Source: Methanooceanicella nereidis
GTDB lineage: Archaea > Halobacteriota > Methanocellia > Methanocellales > Methanocellaceae
Direction of reading: 5' to 3'
Assembly: GCF_021023085.1 (NCBI RefSeq)
Contig: NZ_PGCK01000009.1
Coordinates: forward strand, 103,523 to 167,522
DNA: 64,000 nt
Shown one piece after another: positions 56,216 to 64,000 of this stretch. The position numbers were made by a program, and so were the translations under genes. Below the pieces are notes generated by a model. The model was not told where the DNA came from, searched no databases, and saw nothing but the letters and a program-made list of their open reading frames with translations. Every line of letters starts with the position of its first letter. Position 1 is the first letter of the stretch.

Positions 56216-57283
56216 ATGGTAAAGTCTGTTCTCGTCCTGGGCTACAGTTCAAGGTATATCGCCTGTTCGGCACGTCGTGCAGGCTACAGGGTATATTCGG
56301 TAAGCCATTATGATGACCTTGACCTGGAAAAATGTACGGAGTCAGGGGCGAGATTCGATGACATGCCCGAGAACATAGTACCCTGGCTTGAACGCTATAA
56401 GGTGGATCACGTAGTACTGGGCTCGGGATTTGAGGATGCGAGGATCGATAGCTCCATTGTGCTGGGTAATGACCCGGATGTTTCTCGTAAGGTCTTGAAT
56501 AAAGTATGGCTCGCCAATAAGTTAAAAGAGATGGGCATAAGGCAGCCGAGGATCTTTACCAGGGATAACGTAGAATATCCGTGCGTCGCGAAGCCTATAC
56601 GGGGCGGCGGCGGGCATAAAAACTTTTTAGTAACTGACGCATCGATGCTTCCGCCTGAAGATGAATATTTTTTACAGGAGTTCATCCGCGGCAAGCCGCT
56701 TAGCGTCTCGGTCCTATCGAGCGAGGATGATGCGGTGCCGGTAGCATTGAACGAGATACTGGTCGGTAAAAAATGGCTCGGACAGGACCTTGAGTTCGGA
56801 TATTGCGGAAATGTCACGCCCTATCAGTCCAGGTATAAAGAAGAGATGTTCGAGACATCAAAAAAGCTTATCAAGGCATTAAAGCTGGTCGGCTCAAACG
56901 GCGTCGACTTTATGGTGAACGAGAACGGCCCATATGTGCTGGAGATAAATCCTCGCTTTCAGGGAAGCCTGGACTCGGTAGAGCTTGCCACGGGCGAAAA
57001 CCTATTTCAGGCGCACGTGGACGCGATCAACGGAGACCTGCGGGAGTTCGGGATAAAAAGATACGGGTATAAGGGGATATTCTTTGCCCGGCGCACGACC
57101 AGAGTTACGGGAAATATGCTTCGCCCCATGATCGCCGACGTCCCGAGAGTGGGAAGCGTTTTCGAGAAAGGGGAAGCCATAGTGACCGTGATGGGGAAAG
57201 GCGATAAACGAAGCTCTGCGGTCGGAATGGTCAGGGATAACCTGAAGTTCGTAAAAGCCAACCTGAAAGTATCAAGGAACTGA
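56216..57283 (+). CDS. ATP-grasp ligase (COG2232-like)
   Basis: A 355-residue ATP-grasp protein: a Rossmann-like N-domain, the phosphate loop CVAKPIRGGGGHKN, and the Mg-ATP segment GVDFMVNENGPYVLEINPRFQGS. The family makes peptide-like bonds between a carboxylate and an amine. Some archaeal relatives act in cofactor synthesis, for example in methanofuran, but the substrate here is not evident. It ends the METTL5-csl4-rpoL-trm56 group, eight bases after trm56. Confidence 0.8.
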   Translation: MVKSVLVLGYSSRYIACSARRAGYRVYSVSHYDDLDLEKCTESGARFDDMPENIVPWLERYKVDHVVLGSGFEDARIDSSIVLGNDPDVSRKVLNKVWLANKLKEMGIRQPRIFTRDNVEYPCVAKPIRGGGGHKNFLVTDASMLPPEDEYFLQEFIRGKPLSVSVLSSEDDAVPVALNEILVGKKWLGQDLEFGYCGNVTPYQSRYKEEMFETSKKLIKALKLVGSNGVDFMVNENGPYVLEINPRFQGSLDSVELATGENLFQAHVDAINGDLREFGIKRYGYKGIFFARRTTRVTGNMLRPMIADVPRVGSVFEKGEAIVTVMGKGDKRSSAVGMVRDNLKFVKANLKVSRN

Positions 57284-57592
57284 CTGAAGTGTGTTCGTAG
57301 TTCATTGGCTTGTATGACCTTTTTCGGATATTATGGCATATGACGAGATAATCAGGCTGTGACATTTTGCCCATTATGTTAATATTCGAAAGTATATGCC
57401 GGTACTTTAAGTAATTTAAGGATAATCCGCGCAAAATCATCATGACATCGGGTAACTTTTATATCTTTTAATCGAGGTATAATATTGTAACCAGTTCAAA
57501 TCCTGTACTTACATCATGACGGATATCCGCCATGTTCATTTTGATTTGAAAGACTATGAAGACGTTTATTATGATGATCAAAGGGTGAAAAC
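57284..57592. other. leader region of tfe with possible upstream peptide
   Basis: About 310 bases. A TATA-like TTTTATATCTTT near 57458-57469 should be the tfe promoter. Between it and the tfe start lies a 29-codon frame (57516-57605; MTDIRHVHFDLKDYEDVYYD) that overlaps the GTG start of tfe by 13 bases, an arrangement that could couple translation. Confidence 0.4.
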
Positions 57593-58108
57593 GTGTCCGT
57601 GTTAGATAATAAGGCAATAAGGGGCTATATATTAAGGCTCGTAGGCGATGATGGTATGACCATCGTCGAGAAGATGTTGGAGAAAGTGCCGGATACGGAA
57701 GTGACCGATGAAAAAGTCGCAGAGGTTAGTGGCATAAACCTTAACCTGGTGCGCAAGACACTTTATATCCTGTATGAGAACCACCTGGCCATGTACAGAC
57801 GTGAGAGGGACAAGGATAGCGGATGGCTCACATATCTCTGGAAGCTCGACCTGAACAACGCAGAGCACATGTTAAAGAACGAGTCCAGAAAACTGATAAA
57901 GAAGCTGGAAAGGCGCCTTATATTCGAGAACAACGAATTTTATATATGCCAGGAAGAGCCGCCTCACAGGATCCTGTTCGAGTATGCCATGGAGACAAAC
58001 TTCGTATGCCCTGTGGACGGAAGCCCGCTGGTGTACCATGATAATATCTTAGACAAACAGGCACTTCAAAAGAGGATCGAGGCGCTAAAAGAATCAGTAA
58101 AGCTATGA
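57593..58108 (+). CDS. tfe: transcription initiation factor E, alpha subunit
   Basis: Helps RNA polymerase open promoters. The winged-helix part (about 1-110) has the family stretch TLYILYENHLAMYRR and SGWLTYLWKL. The C-terminal zinc ribbon is degenerate: the first pair reads CQEE and the second CPVD, so two of four Cys are absent. The start is GTG at 57593 with GGGTG upstream. It overlaps the following HD-domain gene by four bases (ATGA). Confidence 0.92.
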   Translation: MSVLDNKAIRGYILRLVGDDGMTIVEKMLEKVPDTEVTDEKVAEVSGINLNLVRKTLYILYENHLAMYRRERDKDSGWLTYLWKLDLNNAEHMLKNESRKLIKKLERRLIFENNEFYICQEEPPHRILFEYAMETNFVCPVDGSPLVYHDNILDKQALQKRIEALKESVKL

Positions 58109-58812
58109 AAAGGTTTGGCAAAGAGGAAGCTCTGGCCCTTCTGAAGAAATATGGTATCAGCCCGGCCGTTATGGAACATATTATGGCGGTCCGGGATTAT
58201 GCGGTTGAGATAGCCGGAGATATAGACTGCGACAGGGAACTTGTCGAGGTCGGAGCTCTTTTACATGATATCGGGCGATCAAGATCTCATGATATCGACC
58301 ATGCCATCATCGGGGCAGGGATATTAAAAGACGAAGGCGTCGACGATCGTATAGTAAAAATAGTCGAAAGACACATAGGAGCCGGCCTGACACCGGACGA
58401 AGCTAAAAAGCTCGGCCTGCCTCCCGCAGACTATGTGCCAAAGACTATCGAGGAAAAGATCGTAGCGCATGCAGATAACCTGATAGGCAATAATGAAAGG
58501 GTCTCGATCAAAGATACTATCAGTATGGCGCGAAGAAAATGGTTCGCCAGCTCGGTAGGGAGGCTCATTGAGTTCCATTATGAAGTATTCAGGCCCGAGA
58601 AGGTCATTTTAACTGAGCCGGTATGCTCCGATAATGGTAATGGTTTAGATCTAATGAAAAAGGCCCTGGATAAGAAATTAAAGGATATGGATATTCTTTA
58701 CAGGCTCAACATCGATGGCGATAGATATGTCGTCTCGCTTCACGGAAGAGATGCGGGATCTGCAAAAGATCTCCTGATAAAAGACATGGGAGCGGAGCCG
58801 TTCTCGGCCTAA
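58105..58812 (+). CDS. HD-domain protein (TIGR00295-like)
   Basis: A 235-residue HD-superfamily protein. Metal ligands are H25, H54-D55, H90 and D124 (GALLHDIGRSRSHDIDH and IVAHADN), indicating a phosphohydrolase. The C-terminal 80 residues have a small alpha-beta domain. It is translationally coupled to tfe by the ATGA overlap; the meaning of that pairing is unknown. A nucleotide or phosphate ester is likely the substrate. Confidence 0.85.
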   Translation: MKRFGKEEALALLKKYGISPAVMEHIMAVRDYAVEIAGDIDCDRELVEVGALLHDIGRSRSHDIDHAIIGAGILKDEGVDDRIVKIVERHIGAGLTPDEAKKLGLPPADYVPKTIEEKIVAHADNLIGNNERVSIKDTISMARRKWFASSVGRLIEFHYEVFRPEKVILTEPVCSDNGNGLDLMKKALDKKLKDMDILYRLNIDGDRYVVSLHGRDAGSAKDLLIKDMGAEPFSA

Positions 58813-58948
58813 GATCGATCCTGGAATTCGAAGATGGCATAAGATAAAAGGTCGCATGCCACATATGATCTTTTAAGGATATTATGGCATTACATTATTA
58901 TTCGGTCCGGGATGCTTGAACGATATCTTAAACTTTTATTTATAAGCC

Positions 58949-59254
58949 CTAACATTTCTTAGGCACTCGTCTTAGGTCAGATACCTGGCCTTCAGTGAGG
59001 GCGTTATTGTACCTGATGACGGCGACGTAAAGGGTATCATCCACATTGAAACAGATCTCCTGCATTTTATGATCGCCCTTTTTCTGCACAGGCACTACTC
59101 TCTTAATACTATTCTTGCCTGCTATACGCCTTATTTTATTTACGATCTCATCCCTGAGCTCGAACTTTTCTATCTTAGAGGAGTCGTCCGCGGAAGGTAT
59201 GCCCGAATTTATCTCCACAGCAATTTTCTGTATGTCGGCCAATTTTTTCAGCAT
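58949..59254 (-). CDS. conserved hypothetical protein
   Basis: A 101-residue protein with a helical N-half (KLADIQKIAVEINSG and KFELRDEIVNKIRRI) and a beta-rich C-half (EICFNVDDTLYVAVIRYN). It ends in KKC. No family is recognised. It begins with ATG at 59254 and is isolated, converging on the HD gene. It looks genuine by composition. Confidence 0.55.
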   Translation of the reverse strand: MLKKLADIQKIAVEINSGIPSADDSSKIEKFELRDEIVNKIRRIAGKNSIKRVVPVQKKGDHKMQEICFNVDDTLYVAVIRYNNALTEGQVSDLRRVPKKC

Positions 59255-59367
59255 ACTTACTCATTTGGTAGATGAACAGCTATTGTTTAAATATTTTAAC
59301 TATGCTTCCCTTTGACAGAGATAATATAAAATAAGGCCGATATCAAAAAATTGTGGCGGTTTGCCGC

Positions 59368-59871
59368 TTACAATATTGTGACGCTTCTAACGTTCTTGAG
59401 CTTCCGCAGATCGCTGACAAGTTCCCCCGGTATGACATCATTTGTTATCAACGTCATCTTGGGATCATCCGAAAAGAATGGATCGTCGGTCACCGCCTGC
59501 CTTATGCTAAGGTTGTACCTGGCTATGACGCTAGTTACATCCGTTATGATGCCCACGTTCTGGGCATTGTCAGGGGTTATGATTATGACTCCAAGGCCTA
59601 GCATGGGCGCGACATCACGAAGCGATGCTATCGAACGGATATTCATGAACACCCGCTTAAGGACCTCATCCTTTAGTATCATCTCGGTAGTAGCGTCTAC
59701 GACCCTTCTATCCACACCAACTTCTTTGGCTATCTGGGTATGGGGGATCTCGATGGCCCCGGATACCACGTGCCCCTCGGCGTTTACCTGAAAACCCCTC
59801 TCCAGAAGGACCCTGATAACCTTTTCCTGTGACGGCATTCCTTTAAATTTGCCGATGATTTCACTCCACAT
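59368..59871 (-). CDS. ACT-domain regulator with HTH (COG2150-like)
   Basis: A 167-residue protein: an N-terminal helix-turn-helix (about 15-80, IPHTQIAKEVGVDRRVVDA) and a C-terminal ACT-like domain (about 95-165, GLGVIIITPDNAQNVGIITD). It matches the archaeal group described as regulators of amino acid metabolism. An amino acid ligand is expected. I start at ATG 59871 with GGTGAG ten bases upstream; a GTG at 59886 is possible. Confidence 0.82.
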   Translation of the reverse strand: MWSEIIGKFKGMPSQEKVIRVLLERGFQVNAEGHVVSGAIEIPHTQIAKEVGVDRRVVDATTEMILKDEVLKRVFMNIRSIASLRDVAPMLGLGVIIITPDNAQNVGIITDVTSVIARYNLSIRQAVTDDPFFSDDPKMTLITNDVIPGELVSDLRKLKNVRSVTIL

Positions 59872-59945
59872 AATGCTTCGACTCACCAGTATAATTGGTA
59901 TTAAGTGCTATATGTATTAGTCTTCTATTATTAAAACTACTCTTT

Positions 59946-60506
59946 TTATTTATTCAATGGCCTGCCATGACCATTCCTGTAAGCCATGCTATTTAAGGGC
60001 TTACGGGACCGCCCGGAAGATATTGCGCGCACGATATTGTTGCCAATAAACCCGCCGATACCCTTTGCCTCGTAGCCCAGGGGCGTTATTGCGACCACCC
60101 TAAGACCATCAGGTATGCTCAAAGCTTTTTTTACGCTCTCTTCGTTGAACATGGCACCGAGCCAGCAGGTACCGAGGCCTTCGGCCGTCGCTGCGAGCAC
60201 AAGATGTTCCATGGATATCGCCGCATCGACAAGATAATACTCCTTGCCGCCGATGCTCCCCGACAGTGAAGGATCTGCGCAAAGGACAATGTACATGGGA
60301 GCGTTAAAAGCTTTAGCCCCGCCTGCGACAATACTGGATATGAGCCCGGGGTCATCTACGACTATGTAGCTCCAGCACTGCTTATTACACCATGAAGGGG
60401 CTAGCCTGGCGGCCTCAAGCACTCTCAGCAGCGCTTCCTCTGGCACCTTATCGGGTAAATATCGCCTTACGCTTTTTCGATCCCTTATGACCTCGTAAAA
60501 CTCCAT
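59946..60506 (-). CDS. nitroreductase-family flavoprotein
   Basis: A 186-residue FMN-dependent oxidoreductase. Signs are the RDRKSVRRYLPDKVP start, the LEAARLAPSWCNKQCW segment (FMN binding), and the AEGLGTCWLGA motif near 120. It dimerises and reduces a substrate with NAD(P)H or a reduced cofactor. It lies leftward, downstream of the archaeosine genes with about 30 bases between, possibly in the same transcript. Confidence 0.88.
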   Translation of the reverse strand: MEFYEVIRDRKSVRRYLPDKVPEEALLRVLEAARLAPSWCNKQCWSYIVVDDPGLISSIVAGGAKAFNAPMYIVLCADPSLSGSIGGKEYYLVDAAISMEHLVLAATAEGLGTCWLGAMFNEESVKKALSIPDGLRVVAITPLGYEAKGIGGFIGNNIVRAISSGRSRKPLNSMAYRNGHGRPLNK

Positions 60507-60537
60507 TATAACACTACCAGACCTATATATTGACCTA

Positions 60538-61557
60538 TTAATATATCAATGGCGCCCCGAATGTCCAGTCCTCAAGCTCAAGGACCTTTTCCCAGAGAGA
60601 ACGACACTCGCAGTCCAGATCGTCGAATGCTGAAATATCCTGGGTCATCGAGTATTTTCTTATGGCGTTAGCAAAGTCTGAGTCACATTTGCCGCAATTA
60701 TGTGGGCCCCTGGAAGCGCCTGCAGCAAGAGGATCCGACATTATCACCGAGCCGGTCTTTCCGTGAACACGTTTTATGACCTCCACTATGCTCCATAGCC
60801 ATGGGGGCCTGTAGGCTTTCCTGTAAAACAGCTCATCCACAAGAGTGCCGCGCTGTACATTGCACAGGTTGATCGATATAGTCGGCGCATATGGCGCTGC
60901 ATCCATAACTGACTTTACCATATCATCCAGAGCATCCTTTTCAGATATGAAAGGCGGTTTCATCATCAGGTATGCCTTAGTGGTGACACCATGAGCCTTT
61001 GCAGTCTCACTGGCCCTGACGAAATCCTTGAACAGGAAATTTTTATTGATACTATTGATGCGGATGTCATCGTTCGACGTCTCAAGCCCGATCGCGACTT
61101 CCATGTTATCGACCAGAGCTTTTGAAGACACCATCGTCTTATCGGTTACGAACTCCGGGCGCGTCTCGATGATGACCTTATCAGTGATCTCGTTGAGCCT
61201 CGTAAGTATATGTTCACGTACGCTCTCAGGTATCTCCCTCACGTCAAAAAAGCTGCCGGAAGTGAATATCTTGACTACACCTTCACCTATACGATCCGCG
61301 ACCGAATCGAATTGCGCTATAAGATCTTCCGTTGACGGAGGAATGCTCGCAGAGTCATAAATATAACCGCACATGGTACATCCGCCCTTTTGTCCCCAGT
61401 AACAGCCCCTTGTCTGGAATATTATAGTATAGCATTTTACAGGGACCCCTTCAAGCAGATCGTCACTGGTCCAGAACGCTGCCGCTTCCCGCGGGGATCT
61501 TTCCTTTACTCTCTGCTTTTTTCTGATGTCCAGCATCACTTCGCTTAAACCGGTCAT
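60538..61557 (-). CDS. archaeosine synthase subunit beta, radical SAM (RaSEA)
   Basis: With ArcS, converts the lysine adduct of preQ0-tRNA to archaeosine (G+) at position 15 of tRNA. A 339-residue radical SAM protein with C52, C60 and C63 (CYWGQKGGCTMC) for the 4Fe-4S cluster. The C-terminal Cys-rich part includes CGKC and CEC. The start ATG overlaps the ArcS stop by four bases, so the two are translationally coupled, as expected for the two subunits of one enzyme. Confidence 0.93.
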   Translation of the reverse strand: MTGLSEVMLDIRKKQRVKERSPREAAAFWTSDDLLEGVPVKCYTIIFQTRGCYWGQKGGCTMCGYIYDSASIPPSTEDLIAQFDSVADRIGEGVVKIFTSGSFFDVREIPESVREHILTRLNEITDKVIIETRPEFVTDKTMVSSKALVDNMEVAIGLETSNDDIRINSINKNFLFKDFVRASETAKAHGVTTKAYLMMKPPFISEKDALDDMVKSVMDAAPYAPTISINLCNVQRGTLVDELFYRKAYRPPWLWSIVEVIKRVHGKTGSVIMSDPLAAGASRGPHNCGKCDSDFANAIRKYSMTQDISAFDDLDCECRSLWEKVLELEDWTFGAPLIY

Positions 61558-63344
61558 TTTAATTTCTCCACGTGCCTTAATTCCACTGCTATCCCGCGGC
61601 TGGAGCTCACCATCTCCGGCCCGCTCATCTTCGCCTTTCCTACAGCTACGGCCTTTTTGCCCCTGACGTAGACATCGTCTCCCGGACGTATTTTCATGTC
61701 CGCGTCCTTAACACCGGGCGCAAGGATGCTTCCCTTCGGTATAAAATCCTCTATCTCTACGAAATAATCATTTTCAAGTCCCATGCGCCTTGCACCTTCA
61801 AGCGTGAGAGCCAATGAGCCGTACTCGGGGATCATCGAGCAAAGCTGATCCCTGCCATCAAACAAAACGTATTTCGGGTACTTACCCTTAATAGAACATT
61901 TCTCGCCCACAAGAAGATCGCCTTTGCCTGCACCGAACTCATAATCTGCCATCTTCCTGAATATATCCAGCTGGGATGAAGGATAGTTACGAGGCTTTGG
62001 CGACACTTCATCTATAGCCTGCTTTATACAATCGACCAGATTTTTCAATGAATCTTCGCCGGTCACTTTTCCGGTCGACGTGAACGTCATTTCCCTGTCA
62101 GCCTGCCTGCATACGTCCACATAGGCCCCTTCCACATGAGCTATTATCCTTTTAAAATCATTGTTATCTATGAAGTCCCTCAGGCAATCGGCGACCCATT
62201 GACGCTCCTCAAGATCCCAGACGCCTGTGACCGCGACATCATAGTGAGCCGCAGGGTAAACAAGTTCCAGCTCTCTCGGGACTACGCCCATAGGAGATGT
62301 CAGTATCACTTCCCTGATGTTATTCCTGAGCTTTCCTATAGCTGAGGATATTGCCATATGGGACTGAGAAGTGGAATATGGTTTCCTGGCAGAGCAGGGG
62401 ATTATGAGCAATATCTCCCCGTCGGACTTGAACCTGGTCTTTACGCGTTCTGCGAATCGCCTCACTTCCACACGGTTCTGTGATTCCGCCGAGCATGCGA
62501 GCAGCTGGGACGAACGATATGTAGGGGTCCTTTTCTCGAGATATCCATATTCGGCATCAGCCAGTCTCAATAACGCCGTAAGCCAGGGCCTTGACCTGCA
62601 CTGTTTCTCCATATATTCCCTTAACACGCCGTTCTTGATATGGACCTTAACACGATCGACCTCTTCTTTTAGCTTGAGATAATTATGCCTGGCCAGAGCT
62701 TTTGAGCGTTCTTCCGGGATAAGCGACTTTAGATCTTCGACCGTGCGTGCCGCACATATTTCACATGAGCATGGCAATGCAGCCAGGTCATTCAACCTGT
62801 ACTCGCCATCCTGCGTGAGATACAGGCTTTGATATGCTTTTGCAGTTACCAGCACATCATCTACGACGTCTGCTCCCAGATATATCAGCAATGATACGTT
62901 TTCCGGAGTGGCAAGCCCTGGCACATATAGCGCCGTGTCATATCTCGCCTTTTCCCTGATCTTTATAAAACTATTAAGTAAGGCCCTTGAATCTCCTTCA
63001 ATTGACCTTGCCCCGCTCATTATGTACATGTCCGCTACCGGTATCTCCTGTTCCGGATGGACCGGCACTGCTTTAGGATTATCAGTCTGCAAAACATGCG
63101 GTGATGTATATAAATTTACAAGTTCCTTTCTAACATGATACGGCATACCTATGTATGGCTGTACAGTAAATGAATCGGAACACTCCTCTACTGGCTTGTT
63201 GACCCATGCGTTTCCCGCGTTAGTGATGATATTATCTTTACGGGCAGGACTAAATACATAAGGGGTCTCAATATCCCCCCGGATCAGCATACGACCTATT
63301 CTTGCCGTTCCGTCCCTGCCTGTCACCTCAAAAAAACGTGTCAA
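61554..63344 (-). CDS. arcS: archaeosine synthase subunit alpha (ArcS)
   Basis: Adds lysine to preQ0 in tRNA, the first step of the archaeosine synthase complex. The 596 residues include the TGT-like TIM barrel (about 1-280) with CSCEIC cysteines, a central domain, and a C-terminal PUA domain (about 520-596) ending RGIAVELRHVEKLK. The start is TTG 63344 with a strong GAGGAGA ribosome site. It leads the operon with RaSEA. Confidence 0.93.
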   Translation of the reverse strand: MTRFFEVTGRDGTARIGRMLIRGDIETPYVFSPARKDNIITNAGNAWVNKPVEECSDSFTVQPYIGMPYHVRKELVNLYTSPHVLQTDNPKAVPVHPEQEIPVADMYIMSGARSIEGDSRALLNSFIKIREKARYDTALYVPGLATPENVSLLIYLGADVVDDVLVTAKAYQSLYLTQDGEYRLNDLAALPCSCEICAARTVEDLKSLIPEERSKALARHNYLKLKEEVDRVKVHIKNGVLREYMEKQCRSRPWLTALLRLADAEYGYLEKRTPTYRSSQLLACSAESQNRVEVRRFAERVKTRFKSDGEILLIIPCSARKPYSTSQSHMAISSAIGKLRNNIREVILTSPMGVVPRELELVYPAAHYDVAVTGVWDLEERQWVADCLRDFIDNNDFKRIIAHVEGAYVDVCRQADREMTFTSTGKVTGEDSLKNLVDCIKQAIDEVSPKPRNYPSSQLDIFRKMADYEFGAGKGDLLVGEKCSIKGKYPKYVLFDGRDQLCSMIPEYGSLALTLEGARRMGLENDYFVEIEDFIPKGSILAPGVKDADMKIRPGDDVYVRGKKAVAVGKAKMSGPEMVSSSRGIAVELRHVEKLK

Positions 63345-63560
63345 TTTATCTCTCCTCTTATTAAGTTTCAGAACTACTAATAGCTACATAAGATATATTC
63401 TTTATCGATATTTACATCTCACGAGTATTAGTTTAAAATGCGTTATAATTCATATTTTCTCTCTATCTGTGCCATTAGTTGTTAATTAAGCGTATTTTCG
63501 TTATTTCCGTTAACAACGTACAATATTATATGCGCTTATGTTATATTGTGGTGTGATCCT

Positions 63561-63731
63561 ATGGCACAAAAAGGAAGCAAAGGAGAAATGACAGTCAGGG
63601 AAGCCGGCAAGAAAGGCGGCGAAACGACTAAGAAGAGATATGGCGAAGGCTACTATGAAAGCATAGGAAAAAAAGGCGGACAGAAAGTACGTGAACTTAT
63701 AGAAAGAGGCAAAGAGGCGATGAAAAAGTAG
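63561..63731 (+). CDS. KGG-repeat stress-type small protein
   Basis: A 56-residue, highly charged protein with three glycine-lysine motifs (GKKGGETTKKRYGEGYYESI), the KGG pattern of small stress-induced hydrophilic proteins in bacteria. It is likely disordered. The start ATG at 63561 has GGTGTGATCC just upstream, close to the 16S anti-SD complement. It stands alone before the rRNA genes. Confidence 0.7.
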   Translation: MAQKGSKGEMTVREAGKKGGETTKKRYGEGYYESIGKKGGQKVRELIERGKEAMKK

Positions 63732-63905
63732 GAAATTAGCCTACTTTTAATTGAGTTCACTGATTTTACCAGATAAATAATGAATATATAGAAATTAAAT
63801 TCTCTAATGATCTTTAAAAATTTTTCAAAACTATAACTTTTTTAAAATGATATTGTATACTATGAAAAATGATATTTTTTATAATTTGGGTGGTTTTTTG
63901 GTTGG

Positions 63906-64000
63906 TTTGGCGGCTTATTGCCGTTCCCGGGGACTCGCGTACCTCAGTACAGGGCATTACGTGTGCGGGCTTAACTTCCGGGTTCGGGATGGGACCGGGT
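63906..64000 (-). rRNA. 5S ribosomal RNA, 3' part
   Basis: Read on the minus strand the last 95 bases give CCCGAACCCGGAAGTTAAGC (loop C region) and GGTACGCGAGTCCCCGGGAA, ending in GCCGCCA, the 3' side of the terminal stem. The first 25-30 bases of the gene lie outside the window, so the exact 5' end and the rest of the rRNA operon cannot be seen. The gene faces into the window; T-rich sequence follows its 3' end. Confidence 0.9.

Noticed and set aside
57481..57515. tRNA-like GTTCAAATCC T-loop in the tfe leader
   Set aside because: No acceptor stem, D-arm or anticodon arm can be folded around it.

Overview
The window comes from a methanogenic euryarchaeon, most likely Methanocellales (Methanocella-like) or a close relative; the exact taxon is inferred. 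The evidence is F420 synthesis (CofD), archaeal information-processing genes (RpoL, TFE, Csl4, RPA/Rpap, Trm56, METTL5, archaeal-type ProRS), archaeosine synthesis (ArcS, RaSEA), MTH865 and DUF169 families, a Dsr-like protein, family-B polymerase PolB2 and many PAS/GAF sensors. Starts are often ATG, GTG or TTG behind GGTG/GGAG ribosome sites. No tRNA, CRISPR array, transposase gene or phage cluster was recognised. A partial 5S rRNA gene lies at the right edge.

Layout. 1-6.4 kb: cofD (partial), small zinc proteins, two cation/proton antiporters flanking a long KamA-type radical SAM enzyme. 6.7-12.5 kb: a lone Lrp/AsnC effector domain, ProRS, a TPR protein, a LysE exporter and a membrane histidine kinase. 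12.6-20.8 kb: amidase, an intact MTH865-like gene, a SAP protein, a decayed MTH865 copy not obvious from open frames, prephenate dehydratase, an ArsB/NhaD-type permease and an HtrA-like protease. 20.9-29.7 kb: a pseudo-peptidase/acetyltransferase fusion, a GTPBP1-type GTPase, an inverted-repeat element, PolB2, DUF169, a metallo-beta-lactamase-fold protein and DUF2284. 29.7-36 kb: sensor/receiver proteins and a divergent locus in which a DUF169 - TusA/DsrE - membrane-protein operon faces an HTH-PAS-GAF regulator, with three copies of one palindrome between them, followed by glutaredoxin.

36-46 kb: an MFS exporter, a Cys-cluster protein, a Dsr-like siroheme protein, a rubredoxin-flavodoxin fusion, an RNase J-like beta-lactamase-fold protein, a TIM-barrel/nucleotidyltransferase fusion and a cluster of gene-free inverted repeats including a large foldback (about 230-bp arms). 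46-53 kb: an RPA/Rpap operon and two convergent histidine kinases sharing an unusual H-box. 53-64 kb: a chagasin-like inhibitor, a translation/transcription cluster (METTL5, csl4, rpoL, trm56, ATP-grasp), tfe with an HD protein, an ACT-HTH regulator, nitroreductase, the archaeosine operon, a KGG-type small protein and 5S rRNA.

Themes. Redox and sulfur chemistry is dense between 27 and 41 kb. Signal transduction is over-represented. Two otherwise normal genes (csl4 and the PAS kinase) carry apparent single-base indels in G runs, which may be real or sequence error. The MTH865 relic needs several indels and looks like true decay.
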